Position numbers and translations under genes: made by a program. A DNA stretch of 64,000 nucleotides. Source: an uncultured Chitinophagaceae bacterium. GTDB taxonomy: Bacteria; Bacteroidota; Bacteroidia; Chitinophagales; Chitinophagaceae. The stretch is from the NCBI GenBank assembly GCA_903830285.1, contig CAIKTE010000219.1:1-64000 (forward strand). Direction: 5' to 3'. How positions within the stretch are numbered: position 1 is the stretch's first letter; each line of letters opens with the position of its first letter. The notes beneath the pieces are model-generated. The model saw only the letters and a program-made list of their open reading frames with translations, was not told the DNA's origin and did not search any database. Shown piece by piece: positions 1 through 8,807 of the stretch.

Positions 1-264
1 ATAGAATAAGACCACTTACACTTTCAAACGTGCAGGTTGTTTTTTTATGCCTGATTTCAAATAATACTCAGTTGGTTAGAGCATCCCGATTATTATCGGG
101 AGTGTCCCAGGATCATGCCTTGGTGGGCCCACATAGAATAAGACCGCTTTCACTTTCAAACGTGTAGGTGGTTTTTTTATGCCTGATCTCAAATATTGCT
201 CAGTTGGTTTGAGTATCCTGATTATTATCGGGAGGGTCCCGGAATCATGCCCTGGTGGGCCCAC
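1..264. repeat. Tandem pair of 132-bp repeats with tRNA-like features
   Basis: Two head-to-tail units, 1-132 and 133-264, are equal in length and differ at about 14 positions by eye. Each has a segment like a tRNA D arm (CTCAGTTGGTT), then a stem-loop resembling an anticodon arm (CCCGATTATTATCGGG in unit 1), a T-arm-like stretch, and ends in the palindrome GTGGGCCCAC. The T loop lacks the normal TTCGA core and no matching 5' acceptor strand is visible, so neither copy looks like a working tRNA. An open reading frame spans the repeat on the minus strand, but it simply translates the duplication. The left edge touches the window start, so more units may lie outside. Confidence 0.75.
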
Positions 265-535
265 AGTTATTTATTTAATAATGTTGGAAAACCGGCAATA
301 AAGCAAGCCGGAAAGCATTCAGAAGTTCTGCGTGGAAACATCAATTTCTTTACCTAAGGCAAATCATCATCATTAAAAGAATAAATGCCTAAAACCTTTT
401 ACAGTAAAGCATTTTATTTAGTTAATACTTTCAAAAATCATTCTTTTCCCGTCAATAGTTAAGTAACTTTAGAGTGATGAATTTAGGGCTCTTTGATCAG
501 TCAGGATTTATCACTTAACCCTTAAAACTCATACC
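265..535. other. Intergenic region upstream of the CBS-domain gene
   Basis: No convincing gene is seen. A weak -7-like box, TAACTTTA at 464-471, lies about 65 bases before the CBS gene and could be its promoter, but no good -33 element accompanies it. Confidence 0.35.
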
Positions 536-1024
536 ATGAAAACGGTTAATGATATTCTTAAAAACAACGCTGTACATCATCTTAGCATCAACGGAGATGC
601 ACTGGTTATAGATGCACTGGCATTAATGAAAACAGAGAACAGAGATTTTGTTATTGTGCTGGAAAGCGATAACTACATTGGAGTGATGAGTGAGAAAGAT
701 TATTCGCACAAGATCATTCTGGAAGGAAAAAACTCGCATCATACTACAGTAAAAGAGATCATGACAGCAGAACTACCTGTTGTAGATAGCGCTGCTACCA
801 TTCATCGTTGTATGGGATTGATGCATACATTCAAAACACATTATTTACCTGTTATTGAAGAATTTTTATTTAAAGGCGTCATTACACTAGACGACCTGTT
901 AAGGGCTTCTCTTGAAGAAGACACAGAAAGACTTTCGGAGCAAAAAAAGCAATCATCGGATGACCATCATTTCCTTCAGATAAAACCAACCCAAAAAGTT
1001 TCTCAACTCTTTAGGTTTAAATAA
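536..1024 (+). CDS. CBS-domain pair protein
   Basis: A 162-residue cytosolic protein made almost entirely of two CBS motifs, roughly residues 5-62 (ending in YIGVMSEKDY) and 73-128 (ending in FKGVITLDDLL), followed by a charged tail of about 34 residues. CBS pairs bind adenosine nucleotides and usually regulate a partner protein; stand-alone versions are often linked to redox or energy stress. The start is the only ATG in good position. The gene sits 59 bases before a universal stress protein in the same direction, which suggests a shared role in nucleotide-sensed stress response. The ligand and partner cannot be read from the sequence. Confidence 0.85.
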   Translation: MKTVNDILKNNAVHHLSINGDALVIDALALMKTENRDFVIVLESDNYIGVMSEKDYSHKIILEGKNSHHTTVKEIMTAELPVVDSAATIHRCMGLMHTFKTHYLPVIEEFLFKGVITLDDLLRASLEEDTERLSEQKKQSSDDHHFLQIKPTQKVSQLFRFK

Positions 1025-1083
1025 CGATCAAAGAGAAGATCGATCCGACCATTTTTCATTCTTCACAAATAAAAAAGAAGAAA

Positions 1084-1560
1084 ATGAGAACAAAGAAAAT
1101 ATTGATCGCACTTGACTACGATCCAACAGCGCAAGATGTAGCCGAAAAAGGTTACGCATTGGCTAAGTCCATGGAAGCCGAAATAACATTACTGCATGTA
1201 ATAGCAGATCCCGAGTATTATTCATTATCGCAATACAATCCCATCATGGGATTTACGGGATATGTTGATATAGGGCCATTACAGTTAAATGTAATTGAAG
1301 ACCTTAAAAAAGCCTCTCAGCAGTTTCTGAATCAAACAAAAAAGCATCTGAATGATACCGGCATTCATACCCTTATCAGAGAAGGTGGCTTTGCAGATTG
1401 CATCTTAGAGACCGCTAAAGAATTAAAGGTGGATGCCATTGTTATGGGCTCACACAGCAGAAGATGGCTGGAAAATATCATCATGGGAAACGTAACTGAA
1501 AAAGTGTTACACCATACTTCCATTCCCCTTTTGATCATACCTACTAAAAAGCAGGCTTGA
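1084..1560 (+). CDS. Universal stress protein, UspA family
   Basis: A 158-residue single-domain Usp protein. The N-terminus IALDYDPTAQDVAEKGYALA is the typical first strand and helix, and the C-terminal part has the nucleotide-binding loop at about residues 121-140 (MGSHSRR, then GNVTEKVL), close to the G-2x-G-9x-G-S/T pattern of ATP-binding Usp proteins, although the second glycine is serine here. It is cytosolic and probably dimeric. It follows the CBS gene in the same direction, so the two may be co-transcribed. The role in stress survival is inferred from the family; no specific stimulus is visible in the sequence. Confidence 0.88.
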   Translation: MRTKKILIALDYDPTAQDVAEKGYALAKSMEAEITLLHVIADPEYYSLSQYNPIMGFTGYVDIGPLQLNVIEDLKKASQQFLNQTKKHLNDTGIHTLIREGGFADCILETAKELKVDAIVMGSHSRRWLENIIMGNVTEKVLHHTSIPLLIIPTKKQA

Positions 1561-1622
1561 TATTCTTTCAACAAGATTGTTTTGTTTAACAACAATTAAA
1601 TTTTTTCAATCACTCAACGCCC

Positions 1623-1630
1623 TATTTTTG
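1623..1630 (+). promoter_or_regulatory. Bacteroidota -7 box directly before rlmD
   Basis: TATTTTTG matches the Bacteroidota -7 consensus TAnnTTTG exactly and ends five bases before the GTG start of rlmD. Transcription would begin at or very near the start codon, implying a leaderless or nearly leaderless mRNA. The -33 element is weak. Confidence 0.55.
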
Positions 1631-1635
1631 CCGCA

Positions 1636-3075
1636 GTGAGAAAACAAAAAAGGGCAATAGTATTAGAAGATGTGCTGGTGCAAGATTATGCAGCAGAAGG
1701 CAAGTGTTTGTCGAGAGTTGACGGTAAAGTCATTTTTATTGAGGGCACAGTACCGGGTGATGTAGTGGATGTACAATTACAAAAGAGTAAAAAAGATTGG
1801 GCTGAAGGATATCCCCTGCGATTTAAAAAATATTCGCAGGACAGGGTAATGCCTTTCTGTTCTCATTTTGGTGTTTGCGGTGGTTGCCAATGGCAAAGTC
1901 TGCCTTACGAAAAACAATTGATCTACAAAGAAAAACAGGTAAGCGATAATTTAAGCAGGATAGGTAAAGTAGTATTGCCTGCATTATTCCCCATTATTGG
2001 TGCAGAGGAAACAAGACATTACCGGAATAAATTAGAGTTTACATTTTGCAATAAAAAATTCATCCCTTCCGATGAGTTCAGGAAATTAAAAAGTGAAGGT
2101 GCTGAAATAATTAACGAAGGCGGCTTTGGCGGCTTTCATGCCAAAGGTGTATTCGATAAGATCGTGGAGATCGATACCTGCCATTTACAACATGAGCCCA
2201 CGAATTTAATTCGCAAAGCAATTGCTGCTTATGCTTTAGAACATCAGCTTCCATTCTACGATATTAAATCTCATCAGGGCTGGTTACGCAATGTAGTGGT
2301 TCGTTCAGCAACAACGGGTGAATTGATGATCAATATTGTGTTGGGTTATGAAGCAGATGATCAGTCAAACTTATTTGATCAGTTGCTGAAACAATTTCCA
2401 CAGATCACAACATTACTCTATACTATTAATAAAAAATTCAACGACAGTATTTACGATCTTCATCCGCAGGTATATTTCGGCAGGGGTTCTATCATAGAAA
2501 GATTAGAAGATTTTCAATTCAAGATCAGTCCTAAATCTTTTTTTCAAACCAATTCACGTCAGGCTGAAAAATTATATCAGGTAACAAGAGAATATGCCGA
2601 ACTAAACGGTACACAAACTGTTTATGATCTCTATTGCGGAACGGGTAGCATTGGTATTTTTGCCAGTAAGGAAGCAAAAAAGATAGTTGGTGTGGAATTA
2701 ATTGCCGAGGCCATTGAAGACGCGAAAGAGAATGCAGCGTTGAACGGTATTTTACACTCTGTATTTGTAGCCGGGGATGTGATCGATATTTGTGATGATG
2801 CTTTCTTTGATAAACATGGCAGACCGGATGTGGTTATTACCGATCCTCCGAGAGCAGGCATGCATGAAAAATTAGTGCGGAAATTATTGGAAATTGCAGC
2901 ACCTGTAATTGTGTATGTAAGCTGTAATCCGGCAACACAGGCAAGAGACATTGCTTTACTGGATGAAAAATATATGGTAACAAAAATTCAGCCGGTGGAC
3001 ATGTTTCCGCATACCCATCATATTGAAAATGTGATGCAATTAAAGTTAAAGCCCCTAACCACCGAAGGTGAGTAA
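1636..3075 (+). CDS. rlmD: 23S rRNA (uracil-C5)-methyltransferase, RlmD/RumA type
   Basis: A 479-residue TrmA/RumA-family enzyme that methylates a uracil of 23S rRNA at C5 using S-adenosylmethionine. Domain order is an N-terminal TRAM domain (about 5-65), an iron-sulfur cysteine cluster (C75, C81, C84 and a further Cys near 182), a central region, and a Rossmann methyltransferase domain with the SAM loop DLYCGTGSIG near 330, the DPPRAG motif, and catalytic Cys430 in SCNPATQARD. The start is GTG, chosen because a consensus -7 box ends five bases upstream and no ATG is available at that end. The exact target (U1939 or another uracil) is inferred from the family; Bacteroidota may carry several paralogues. 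Confidence 0.85.
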   Translation: MRKQKRAIVLEDVLVQDYAAEGKCLSRVDGKVIFIEGTVPGDVVDVQLQKSKKDWAEGYPLRFKKYSQDRVMPFCSHFGVCGGCQWQSLPYEKQLIYKEKQVSDNLSRIGKVVLPALFPIIGAEETRHYRNKLEFTFCNKKFIPSDEFRKLKSEGAEIINEGGFGGFHAKGVFDKIVEIDTCHLQHEPTNLIRKAIAAYALEHQLPFYDIKSHQGWLRNVVVRSATTGELMINIVLGYEADDQSNLFDQLLKQFPQITTLLYTINKKFNDSIYDLHPQVYFGRGSIIERLEDFQFKISPKSFFQTNSRQAEKLYQVTREYAELNGTQTVYDLYCGTGSIGIFASKEAKKIVGVELIAEAIEDAKENAALNGILHSVFVAGDVIDICDDAFFDKHGRPDVVITDPPRAGMHEKLVRKLLEIAAPVIVYVSCNPATQARDIALLDEKYMVTKIQPVDMFPHTHHIENVMQLKLKPLTTEGE

Positions 3076-3155
3076 GGTGTTTAAATGAGCATAAAAAATA
3101 TTATTAAACAAACTCTTACGAGAGATAAAAAAATTTCCCTTTTGGGGATAGGGGT

Positions 3156-3857
3156 ATGACAGAATTCAGACCAAGCAGTTTTCAAATATTACCGGCCATT
3201 ATTAAAAACCTTTTAATACTAAACGGGTTATTTTTTCTGGCGCAGAATACAGTTGGCAGGCAACTCATCAATATGGACGACCTGTTTGCTCTGCATACAT
3301 GGCAAAGTCCTTTGTTTCGTCCATGGCAATTCATTACGCATATGTTCATGCACGGAGATCTGGGACATATATTCGGTAACATGTTTGCTTTGTGGATGTT
3401 TGGTTCTATTTTAGAAAATCTCTGGGGACCAAAACGCTTTCTTACTTTTTATTTGGTTTGCGGATTGGGTGCAGCCCTCTGCCATATGATCGTATTATAT
3501 TTTGAGAATGAACATGTCATCTCCGCCTTTAATGCATTGGATGCAGGAACTCAGGCGTTATACAGAGAAAGATTCTATATGAAACTGAATGAAGCAACGC
3601 TGGGTGCTTCCGGTGCGGTGTTTGGATGTTTGGTGGCGTTTGGTTATTTGTTTCCGAATACAAAAATTTATATCTACTTCTTTATTCCCCTTAAAGCAAA
3701 ATGGTTTGTTTTATTGTATGCGGGTTTTGAATTAAGTATGGCCATTAATAATTCAGCAGGAGATAATGTGGCACATGTTGCACATTTGGGTGGTGCACTG
3801 GTTGGCTTTTTACTCGTATACTTCTGGAACAAGAAAAATCGAAAAACGTTTTATTAA
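3156..3857 (+). CDS. Rhomboid family intramembrane serine protease (active type)
   Basis: A 233-residue inner-membrane protein with about six transmembrane helices. The rhomboid hallmarks are intact: HxxxN at H71-N75 in the second helix region, the nucleophile Ser152 in GASG, and the base His210 in AHVAHLGG. Rhomboids cleave transmembrane substrates within the bilayer. A terminator-like hairpin overlaps its stop codon. The next gene, 40 bases downstream, is a second rhomboid-fold protein without the catalytic residues, followed by two membrane-anchored phosphatase-like proteins. The substrate cannot be predicted from the sequence. Confidence 0.9.
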   Translation: MTEFRPSSFQILPAIIKNLLILNGLFFLAQNTVGRQLINMDDLFALHTWQSPLFRPWQFITHMFMHGDLGHIFGNMFALWMFGSILENLWGPKRFLTFYLVCGLGAALCHMIVLYFENEHVISAFNALDAGTQALYRERFYMKLNEATLGASGAVFGCLVAFGYLFPNTKIYIYFFIPLKAKWFVLLYAGFELSMAINNSAGDNVAHVAHLGGALVGFLLVYFWNKKNRKTFY

Positions 3858-3882
3858 AGCCGAATGATAGTCCCGGCTTTTT
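3856..3882 (+). terminator. Intrinsic terminator or attenuator after the active rhomboid gene
   Basis: A 7-bp stem (AAAGCCG with CGGCTTT) and 11-base loop run into a short T tract. It starts inside the stop codon of the first rhomboid gene. With a 40-base gap to the next gene it may only partly terminate and so set unequal levels of the two rhomboid proteins. Confidence 0.5.
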
Positions 3883-3897
3883 ATGGACATTTGAACC

Positions 3898-4833
3898 ATG
3901 AGCGTAAAAGAATATAAAACAGGTAAGAGTCCGCTTTTAGGACAAAGCAATAATACGCTGGTACTGTTGGTTGCAGTGAATGCAATCATTTTTGTGATGC
4001 TGAACTTTTTAAAGATCGTTTACTTTTTATCTTATCCTGATACCATAACTGCAGAAACTTTTTTTCATAAACAGATATTGGAATGGTTCACATTACCCGG
4101 CGCTCCGGAGAAATTAATGACCAGGCCCTGGACCATCTTCGTTTATATGTTTTCGCAATTAAGTATTTGGGGATTGATCAGCACATTACTATGGCTATGG
4201 GCATTCGGTTTTATCTTACAAGATCTTACAGGTAATAAAAAAATATTTCCCATTTATCTCTATGGCGGATTTGCTGGTGCTGTTTTCTTTTTATTAAGCG
4301 AGAATTTAATTCCTTCATTACATCAAAATATTAATAATGCACCCGATCTGTTGGGTGGAGGTGCTGCGGTGATGGCAGTTGCTGTTGCAACAACTTCTCT
4401 GGCACCCGATTATCGATTGTTTCCAATGATCAATGGTGGTATCCCTTTATGGGTATTGACCGTAATATATGTGGCGATCGATTTTGCTACCCTCGCAGGT
4501 TCAAGCGGCGGATATGCCATAGCGCATTTAGCAGGAGGCGCTATTGGTTTTATTTTTGTTCGTCAACTAAGAAGGGGGAATGACTGGAGTGATTGGATGA
4601 ACAATCTGGTTAATTGGATCGACGATCTCTTCAATCCGGAAAGGAAACAACAGCAGAAATCGATTAAAGAAAAGCTTTTTTATACATCAACAACCGAGCC
4701 TTTTCAAAAGACACCCAATCTTACGCAGCAAAGACTGGATGAAATTCTGGATAAAATTCACGATCAAGGTTATCATATGCTAACCAATGAAGAAAAAGAA
4801 TTTTTGAAAAGAGCCAGTAAAGAAGAACTTTGA
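3898..4833 (+). CDS. Catalytically degenerate rhomboid-fold protein (pseudo-rhomboid)
   Basis: A 311-residue membrane protein with the rhomboid fold but without the active site. Aligned by eye with the upstream paralogue, GASG becomes GGGA (residues 153-156; the nucleophile Ser is Gly155), and the HxxxN pair is also lost, while the last helix keeps AHLAGG with His210. A soluble C-terminal tail of about 80 residues (LDEILDKIHDQG, LTNEEKEFLKRAS) resembles the DUF6576-type extension of Bacteroidota rhomboids. Without a nucleophile it should not be a protease; by analogy with iRhoms and derlins it may bind or retain transmembrane clients. It lies six bases before the next gene, so co-translation is likely. 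Confidence 0.82.
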   Translation: MSVKEYKTGKSPLLGQSNNTLVLLVAVNAIIFVMLNFLKIVYFLSYPDTITAETFFHKQILEWFTLPGAPEKLMTRPWTIFVYMFSQLSIWGLISTLLWLWAFGFILQDLTGNKKIFPIYLYGGFAGAVFFLLSENLIPSLHQNINNAPDLLGGGAAVMAVAVATTSLAPDYRLFPMINGGIPLWVLTVIYVAIDFATLAGSSGGYAIAHLAGGAIGFIFVRQLRRGNDWSDWMNNLVNWIDDLFNPERKQQQKSIKEKLFYTSTTEPFQKTPNLTQQRLDEILDKIHDQGYHMLTNEEKEFLKRASKEEL

Positions 4834-4839
4834 GTTATA

Positions 4840-5967
4840 ATGGCTTTACAAAAAAGGACCACTTTCAAAAATATATTTTTCATTGCGGGCATTTGCTATG
4901 CGGCAGTTTATCTTATTTCCTGTTTAACACCTTATATCAATCCTGCTGAGTTTTGGCCTCTTACTTTTTTAGCTTTAGGATTTGTTTATCTTCTGGCAGG
5001 CATGATCCTTTTGTTTCTCTTATCCTTGATCATTTTCAGAAAGAGAAGCTGGATATTTTTACTGGTTCTTATTGCAGGGTTTCAAAACATCAGTTCAGTT
5101 TTTGGTTTTCACGAACGCAAAGATTTTATATCCCAAAAAGATGAAAAAAGCCTTCGCATCTTATCCTGGAATGTGAATTATTTTGGTGACTGTCAGAAAA
5201 AAAATGACAGCCAAAACAGTGTTCGTCGTCAAATGTTTGCATTCATTCAGCAAAGCGATGCAGATGTATTGTGTTTTCAAGACTTTTCAAATTTCATAGC
5301 ACCCTGGTTTTATGCTGATCTTGATTATGTAAGAGATTCTTTGCATTACCCTTATGTTTATTTCCCTGTTGATTATGAATATAATTCAAGTTATGCGCCG
5401 GAGCAATATGGCCCAACCATCTTTTCAAGATTACCACTTTCAGATACGGGAAGGATCAGATATTCTGATAACCCCATGTCCGAATCCTTTCAATTTGCCA
5501 CCATTCATTTTAGGGGTCAGCAGATAAAAATATTCAATGCCCATCTCAGCTCAATGGATATTCACGCCGAAACAGCATCCCCGCGAGAATATAATTTCTT
5601 AGAAGCAGATACGGGATTGCTTCTTCATAGCAGTACATTCAAAAAATTAAAGCGATTCGACAAGATCCATGTAGCTCAGATCCATCAGATCAAATCTGCT
5701 CTGAATACAACTGATTTGCCATTACTATTTTGCGGAGACCTGAACTCTGTACCTTCCAGTTATGTGTATCAGCATCTCAGAAAAAATCTATCCGATGCAT
5801 TTCTGTCAACCGGTTTTGGATTCGGCGGTACATACGATAGCATTTCTCCAACGTTACGTATTGATGTTGTGTTAATGAATCAACGTTTAAAAGCTGCACA
5901 ACATCATACAGCCCACCTTCACTTATCAGATCATTATCCTAATTTGGTGGACGTACAATTGAGGTAA
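4840..5967 (+). CDS. Membrane-anchored endonuclease/exonuclease/phosphatase (EEP) family protein
   Basis: A 375-residue protein with three N-terminal transmembrane helices (about 11-32, 38-66 and 70-90) and a C-terminal EEP domain, which the topology places outside the inner membrane. EEP motifs are visible: SWNVNYF (109-115), CFQDF near 145 where the usual metal-binding Glu is Asp, CGDLNSVP near 300, and the terminal SDHYP. EEP enzymes are metal-dependent phosphoesterases acting on nucleic acids, phospholipids or inositol phosphates; the substrate is unknown here. It is tightly linked to the pseudo-rhomboid upstream and to a paralogue 22 bases downstream. Confidence 0.85.
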   Translation: MALQKRTTFKNIFFIAGICYAAVYLISCLTPYINPAEFWPLTFLALGFVYLLAGMILLFLLSLIIFRKRSWIFLLVLIAGFQNISSVFGFHERKDFISQKDEKSLRILSWNVNYFGDCQKKNDSQNSVRRQMFAFIQQSDADVLCFQDFSNFIAPWFYADLDYVRDSLHYPYVYFPVDYEYNSSYAPEQYGPTIFSRLPLSDTGRIRYSDNPMSESFQFATIHFRGQQIKIFNAHLSSMDIHAETASPREYNFLEADTGLLLHSSTFKKLKRFDKIHVAQIHQIKSALNTTDLPLLFCGDLNSVPSSYVYQHLRKNLSDAFLSTGFGFGGTYDSISPTLRIDVVLMNQRLKAAQHHTAHLHLSDHYPNLVDVQLR

Positions 5968-5989
5968 TTGTTTTTGTTACATTTACACT

Positions 5990-7105
5990 ATGGCAAAAAC
6001 CGGTATCAGGAAAACAGCTAAATCAATCCTTGTAGTTCTGCATTTATTGATCGTTGTTTTATTTTTGATTGCTTGCTTATCTCCATGGTTAAATCCAGCT
6101 AAATTCTGGTGGATCGGTTTTCTTGGAATACTTGTTCCTTATTTCATATTGCTCTTACTCTGTTCTATCGTTTTCTGGCTCATGGCAAAGCCAAAGATGG
6201 CATTGATCTCAATAGCCGCATTGGCAATTGGCTGGCAGCAGATCAGTGTTTTTATTGCTTTTCATTCGAAGGAAGGATTTGAAAACAAGAAAGAAAACAA
6301 TATTATCCGGATCATTGACTGGAACGTGGAAAGTTTTAACGGTCTTACCAAAAACAAGGAAACAAAAAAACACATCCGTGAAGATGTTGCAGCAACCATT
6401 ATCAAACTAGAACCTGATATAGTTTGTCTGCAGGAATTCAACAGTGCCAATCATTCGGGTGCACAGGCGGATAATATTTCGCTCTTTGCCAAAAACTATC
6501 CCTATCATTATTTTTCAAAGGATTACCAGCGCAGTAACGGTGCTTATTATTCGGGTTGTATCATTTTTTCCAAATACCCTTTTATCGATTCAGGAAGGAT
6601 CAAATATCGCGTTGCTGAAAGCTTGATCTATGCTGATATAGTAAAAGAGACAGATACATTTCGCATTTACACCACACATCTTCAATCATTCAAATTCAAA
6701 AAGGAAGATTATGAAGGCATGGAAAAAATAAAAGAACAGGATGAAGAAGCATTAGCGGCATCAAAAAATATTTTCATAAAAATGAAACTTGCCTTTAAGC
6801 GCAGGGGTATGCAGGCAACCACCGTTTCTTCTGCAATAAAGAATAGCCCTTATCCTTCCGTAATTTGTGGTGATTTTAATGATGTCCCCAATAGTTACAC
6901 CTATTTTCATATCAAGGGGAAAAGACAGGATGCTTTTTTGAATAAAAGCTTCGGTATTGGCAGAAGTTTCATAGCGATTGCCCCCACTTTAAGGATCGAT
7001 TATATTTTACCTGATATCAATTTTAAAATTGAACAGTTTGATATGGTGGATGAGGGCCTGAGTGATCATATTATGCTTGTATCTGACCTGCGTTTAAAAA
7101 AATAA
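5990..7105 (+). CDS. Membrane-anchored EEP family protein, second paralogue
   Basis: A 371-residue paralogue of the preceding gene with the same plan: three N-terminal membrane helices (about 13-32, 40-64 and 70-90) and an extracytoplasmic EEP domain. The motifs are WNVESF (111-116), CLQEF with the standard metal-binding Glu, CGDFNDVP, and LSDHIML near the C-terminus. It is therefore the more canonical of the two enzymes. A start at this ATG is supported by a TACATTTA box just upstream. The tandem duplication and the neighbouring rhomboid pair look like one functional block, but the reaction is not known. Confidence 0.85.
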   Translation: MAKTGIRKTAKSILVVLHLLIVVLFLIACLSPWLNPAKFWWIGFLGILVPYFILLLLCSIVFWLMAKPKMALISIAALAIGWQQISVFIAFHSKEGFENKKENNIIRIIDWNVESFNGLTKNKETKKHIREDVAATIIKLEPDIVCLQEFNSANHSGAQADNISLFAKNYPYHYFSKDYQRSNGAYYSGCIIFSKYPFIDSGRIKYRVAESLIYADIVKETDTFRIYTTHLQSFKFKKEDYEGMEKIKEQDEEALAASKNIFIKMKLAFKRRGMQATTVSSAIKNSPYPSVICGDFNDVPNSYTYFHIKGKRQDAFLNKSFGIGRSFIAIAPTLRIDYILPDINFKIEQFDMVDEGLSDHIMLVSDLRLKK

Positions 7106-7180
7106 TTTATATTCGCCTTGTTATGCAAGACTTTCATCTATATTCTTGTTGCTTTTGCTGTTGTTAATGCAGCTATCCTC

Positions 7181-7188
7181 TACTTTTG
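7181..7188 (+). promoter_or_regulatory. -7 box upstream of cysS
   Basis: TACTTTTG matches TAnnTTTG exactly, in the 134-base gap before cysS, giving a leader of about 45 bases. No clear -33 element at standard spacing was found. Confidence 0.45.
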
Positions 7189-7239
7189 CCATATATCGGC
7201 ATCATACAAAGCTATTTTTCATAAACAAGTATCAACATC

Positions 7240-8739
7240 ATGTCGCTTAGAGTACATAATTCATTATCAAGAAAAAAAGAAACATTCAAATCCATAACTG
7301 ATGGTCATGTGGGTATGTATGTGTGCGGACCAACAGTAAGCGGCGAAAGCCATCTGGGACATGCAAGACCTTTCATTACATTCGATGTGATCTATCGGTA
7401 TTTATTATCGCTGGGATATAAAGTCCGCTATGTGCGAAATATTACAGATGCCGGGCATTTTGAAGAAGAAGGTCGTGAGGCTGAAGATAAAATAAGCTCG
7501 AAAGCGGTGATCGAAAAATTAGAACCGATGGAACTGGTACAGAAATACACCAATTTGTTTCATTGGGCAATGACTCAATTCAATAATCTGCCACCAAGTA
7601 TTGAACCAACAGCCACCGGGCATATTGTTGAACAGATCAATATGATCGAAGAGATCATTAAAGATGGATATGCATATGTTGCTAATGGTTCAGTCTATTT
7701 TGATGTAGAAAAATATAATAGTGACTTTTCAAAGAAAGGACAGCCTTATGGTTTATTGAGCGGAAGAAATATCGAAGAGCAACAAGACACAACCCGTGAG
7801 TTAGAAAATCAGGACGAAAAAAGAAACAAAAACGATTTTGCCTTATGGAAGAATGCACCTCCCGAGCATATCATGCGCTGGAAAAGTCCATGGGGTGAAG
7901 GTTTTCCCGGATGGCATATCGAATGTTCGGCCATGAGTACAAAATATCTGGGTGATGAATTTGATATTCACGGTGGCGGAATGGATCTGATATTCCCCCA
8001 TCATGAATGCGAGATCGCACAAAGCACCGTTTGCAATCACAAAACACCCGCCCGCTACTGGTTGCATAATAATATGATCACCATCAACGGGAGAAAAATG
8101 GGCAAGAGCTATAATAATGTGATCAAGCTGAGTGAATTATTTGGCGGCACACATCCATTGTTAACTCAGGCTTTTCATCCAATGACCATTCGTTTCTTTA
8201 TTCTCCAAACTCATTACCGTTCTACTTTGGATTTCAGCAATGAAGCATTGATCGCGGCAGAAAAAGGATTAAAACGTTTATGGGAGGGGTATGAGAATTT
8301 GCAAAAGTTACGGGTAACGAGTAACCAGCAACCCGAAACAGAAACTGATAGTAAAGCGCTGAAACTCTTGGGTGAATTTGATGAATTCATGGATGATGAT
8401 TTTAATACTGCAAAGGTCTTAGCTAATATGTTTGAGTTGGTTCCAATTATAAATGGCCTAAAGAACAAACAATTGGAGGCTGATACATTAAGCCCATCAA
8501 CAATTCAGTCATTACAACAGAAATTCAAAATATATCTCGAAGACATTTTCGGTTTGAGGGGTGATAGTGTGGATAATGAGCAACTGAATGGTGTTTTACA
8601 ATTGCTCATCAATATCCGTAAAGAAGCTAAAGCAAAAAAAGATTTTGTTACAAGTGATACCATCAGAAATGAACTCATCAAATTAGGTGTTCAATTAAAA
8701 GATGAGAAAGACGGAACGGTAAGTTATTCCGTTAATTGA
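7240..8739 (+). CDS. cysS: Cysteinyl-tRNA synthetase
   Basis: A 499-residue class I aminoacyl-tRNA synthetase that charges tRNA-Cys. The HIGH signature is HLGH at 38-41, the zinc and cysteine-recognition Cys29 sits in YVCGPTV, and the KMSKS loop is present as KMGKS at 286-290, with the first serine replaced by glycine. The conserved WHIECSAM and GGGMDLIFPHHECEIAQS-like regions follow the family. The C-terminal half carries the helical DALR-type tRNA-binding domain. Length is normal. It stands alone between the EEP genes and the MG2/plug paralogues and appears to have its own promoter. Confidence 0.97.
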   Translation: MSLRVHNSLSRKKETFKSITDGHVGMYVCGPTVSGESHLGHARPFITFDVIYRYLLSLGYKVRYVRNITDAGHFEEEGREAEDKISSKAVIEKLEPMELVQKYTNLFHWAMTQFNNLPPSIEPTATGHIVEQINMIEEIIKDGYAYVANGSVYFDVEKYNSDFSKKGQPYGLLSGRNIEEQQDTTRELENQDEKRNKNDFALWKNAPPEHIMRWKSPWGEGFPGWHIECSAMSTKYLGDEFDIHGGGMDLIFPHHECEIAQSTVCNHKTPARYWLHNNMITINGRKMGKSYNNVIKLSELFGGTHPLLTQAFHPMTIRFFILQTHYRSTLDFSNEALIAAEKGLKRLWEGYENLQKLRVTSNQQPETETDSKALKLLGEFDEFMDDDFNTAKVLANMFELVPIINGLKNKQLEADTLSPSTIQSLQQKFKIYLEDIFGLRGDSVDNEQLNGVLQLLINIRKEAKAKKDFVTSDTIRNELIKLGVQLKDEKDGTVSYSVN

Positions 8740-8807
8740 TTGGTGTGATTTTTGTGCATTAAACCGGTATCTATTTTTTAAGTCAACAATTGCAAGAAAT
8801 ATTTTTT

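Noticed and set aside
76-264. Minus-strand open frame over the tandem repeat
   Set aside because: It only translates the duplicated 132-bp unit; the repeated amino-acid motif reflects DNA duplication, not a protein family.
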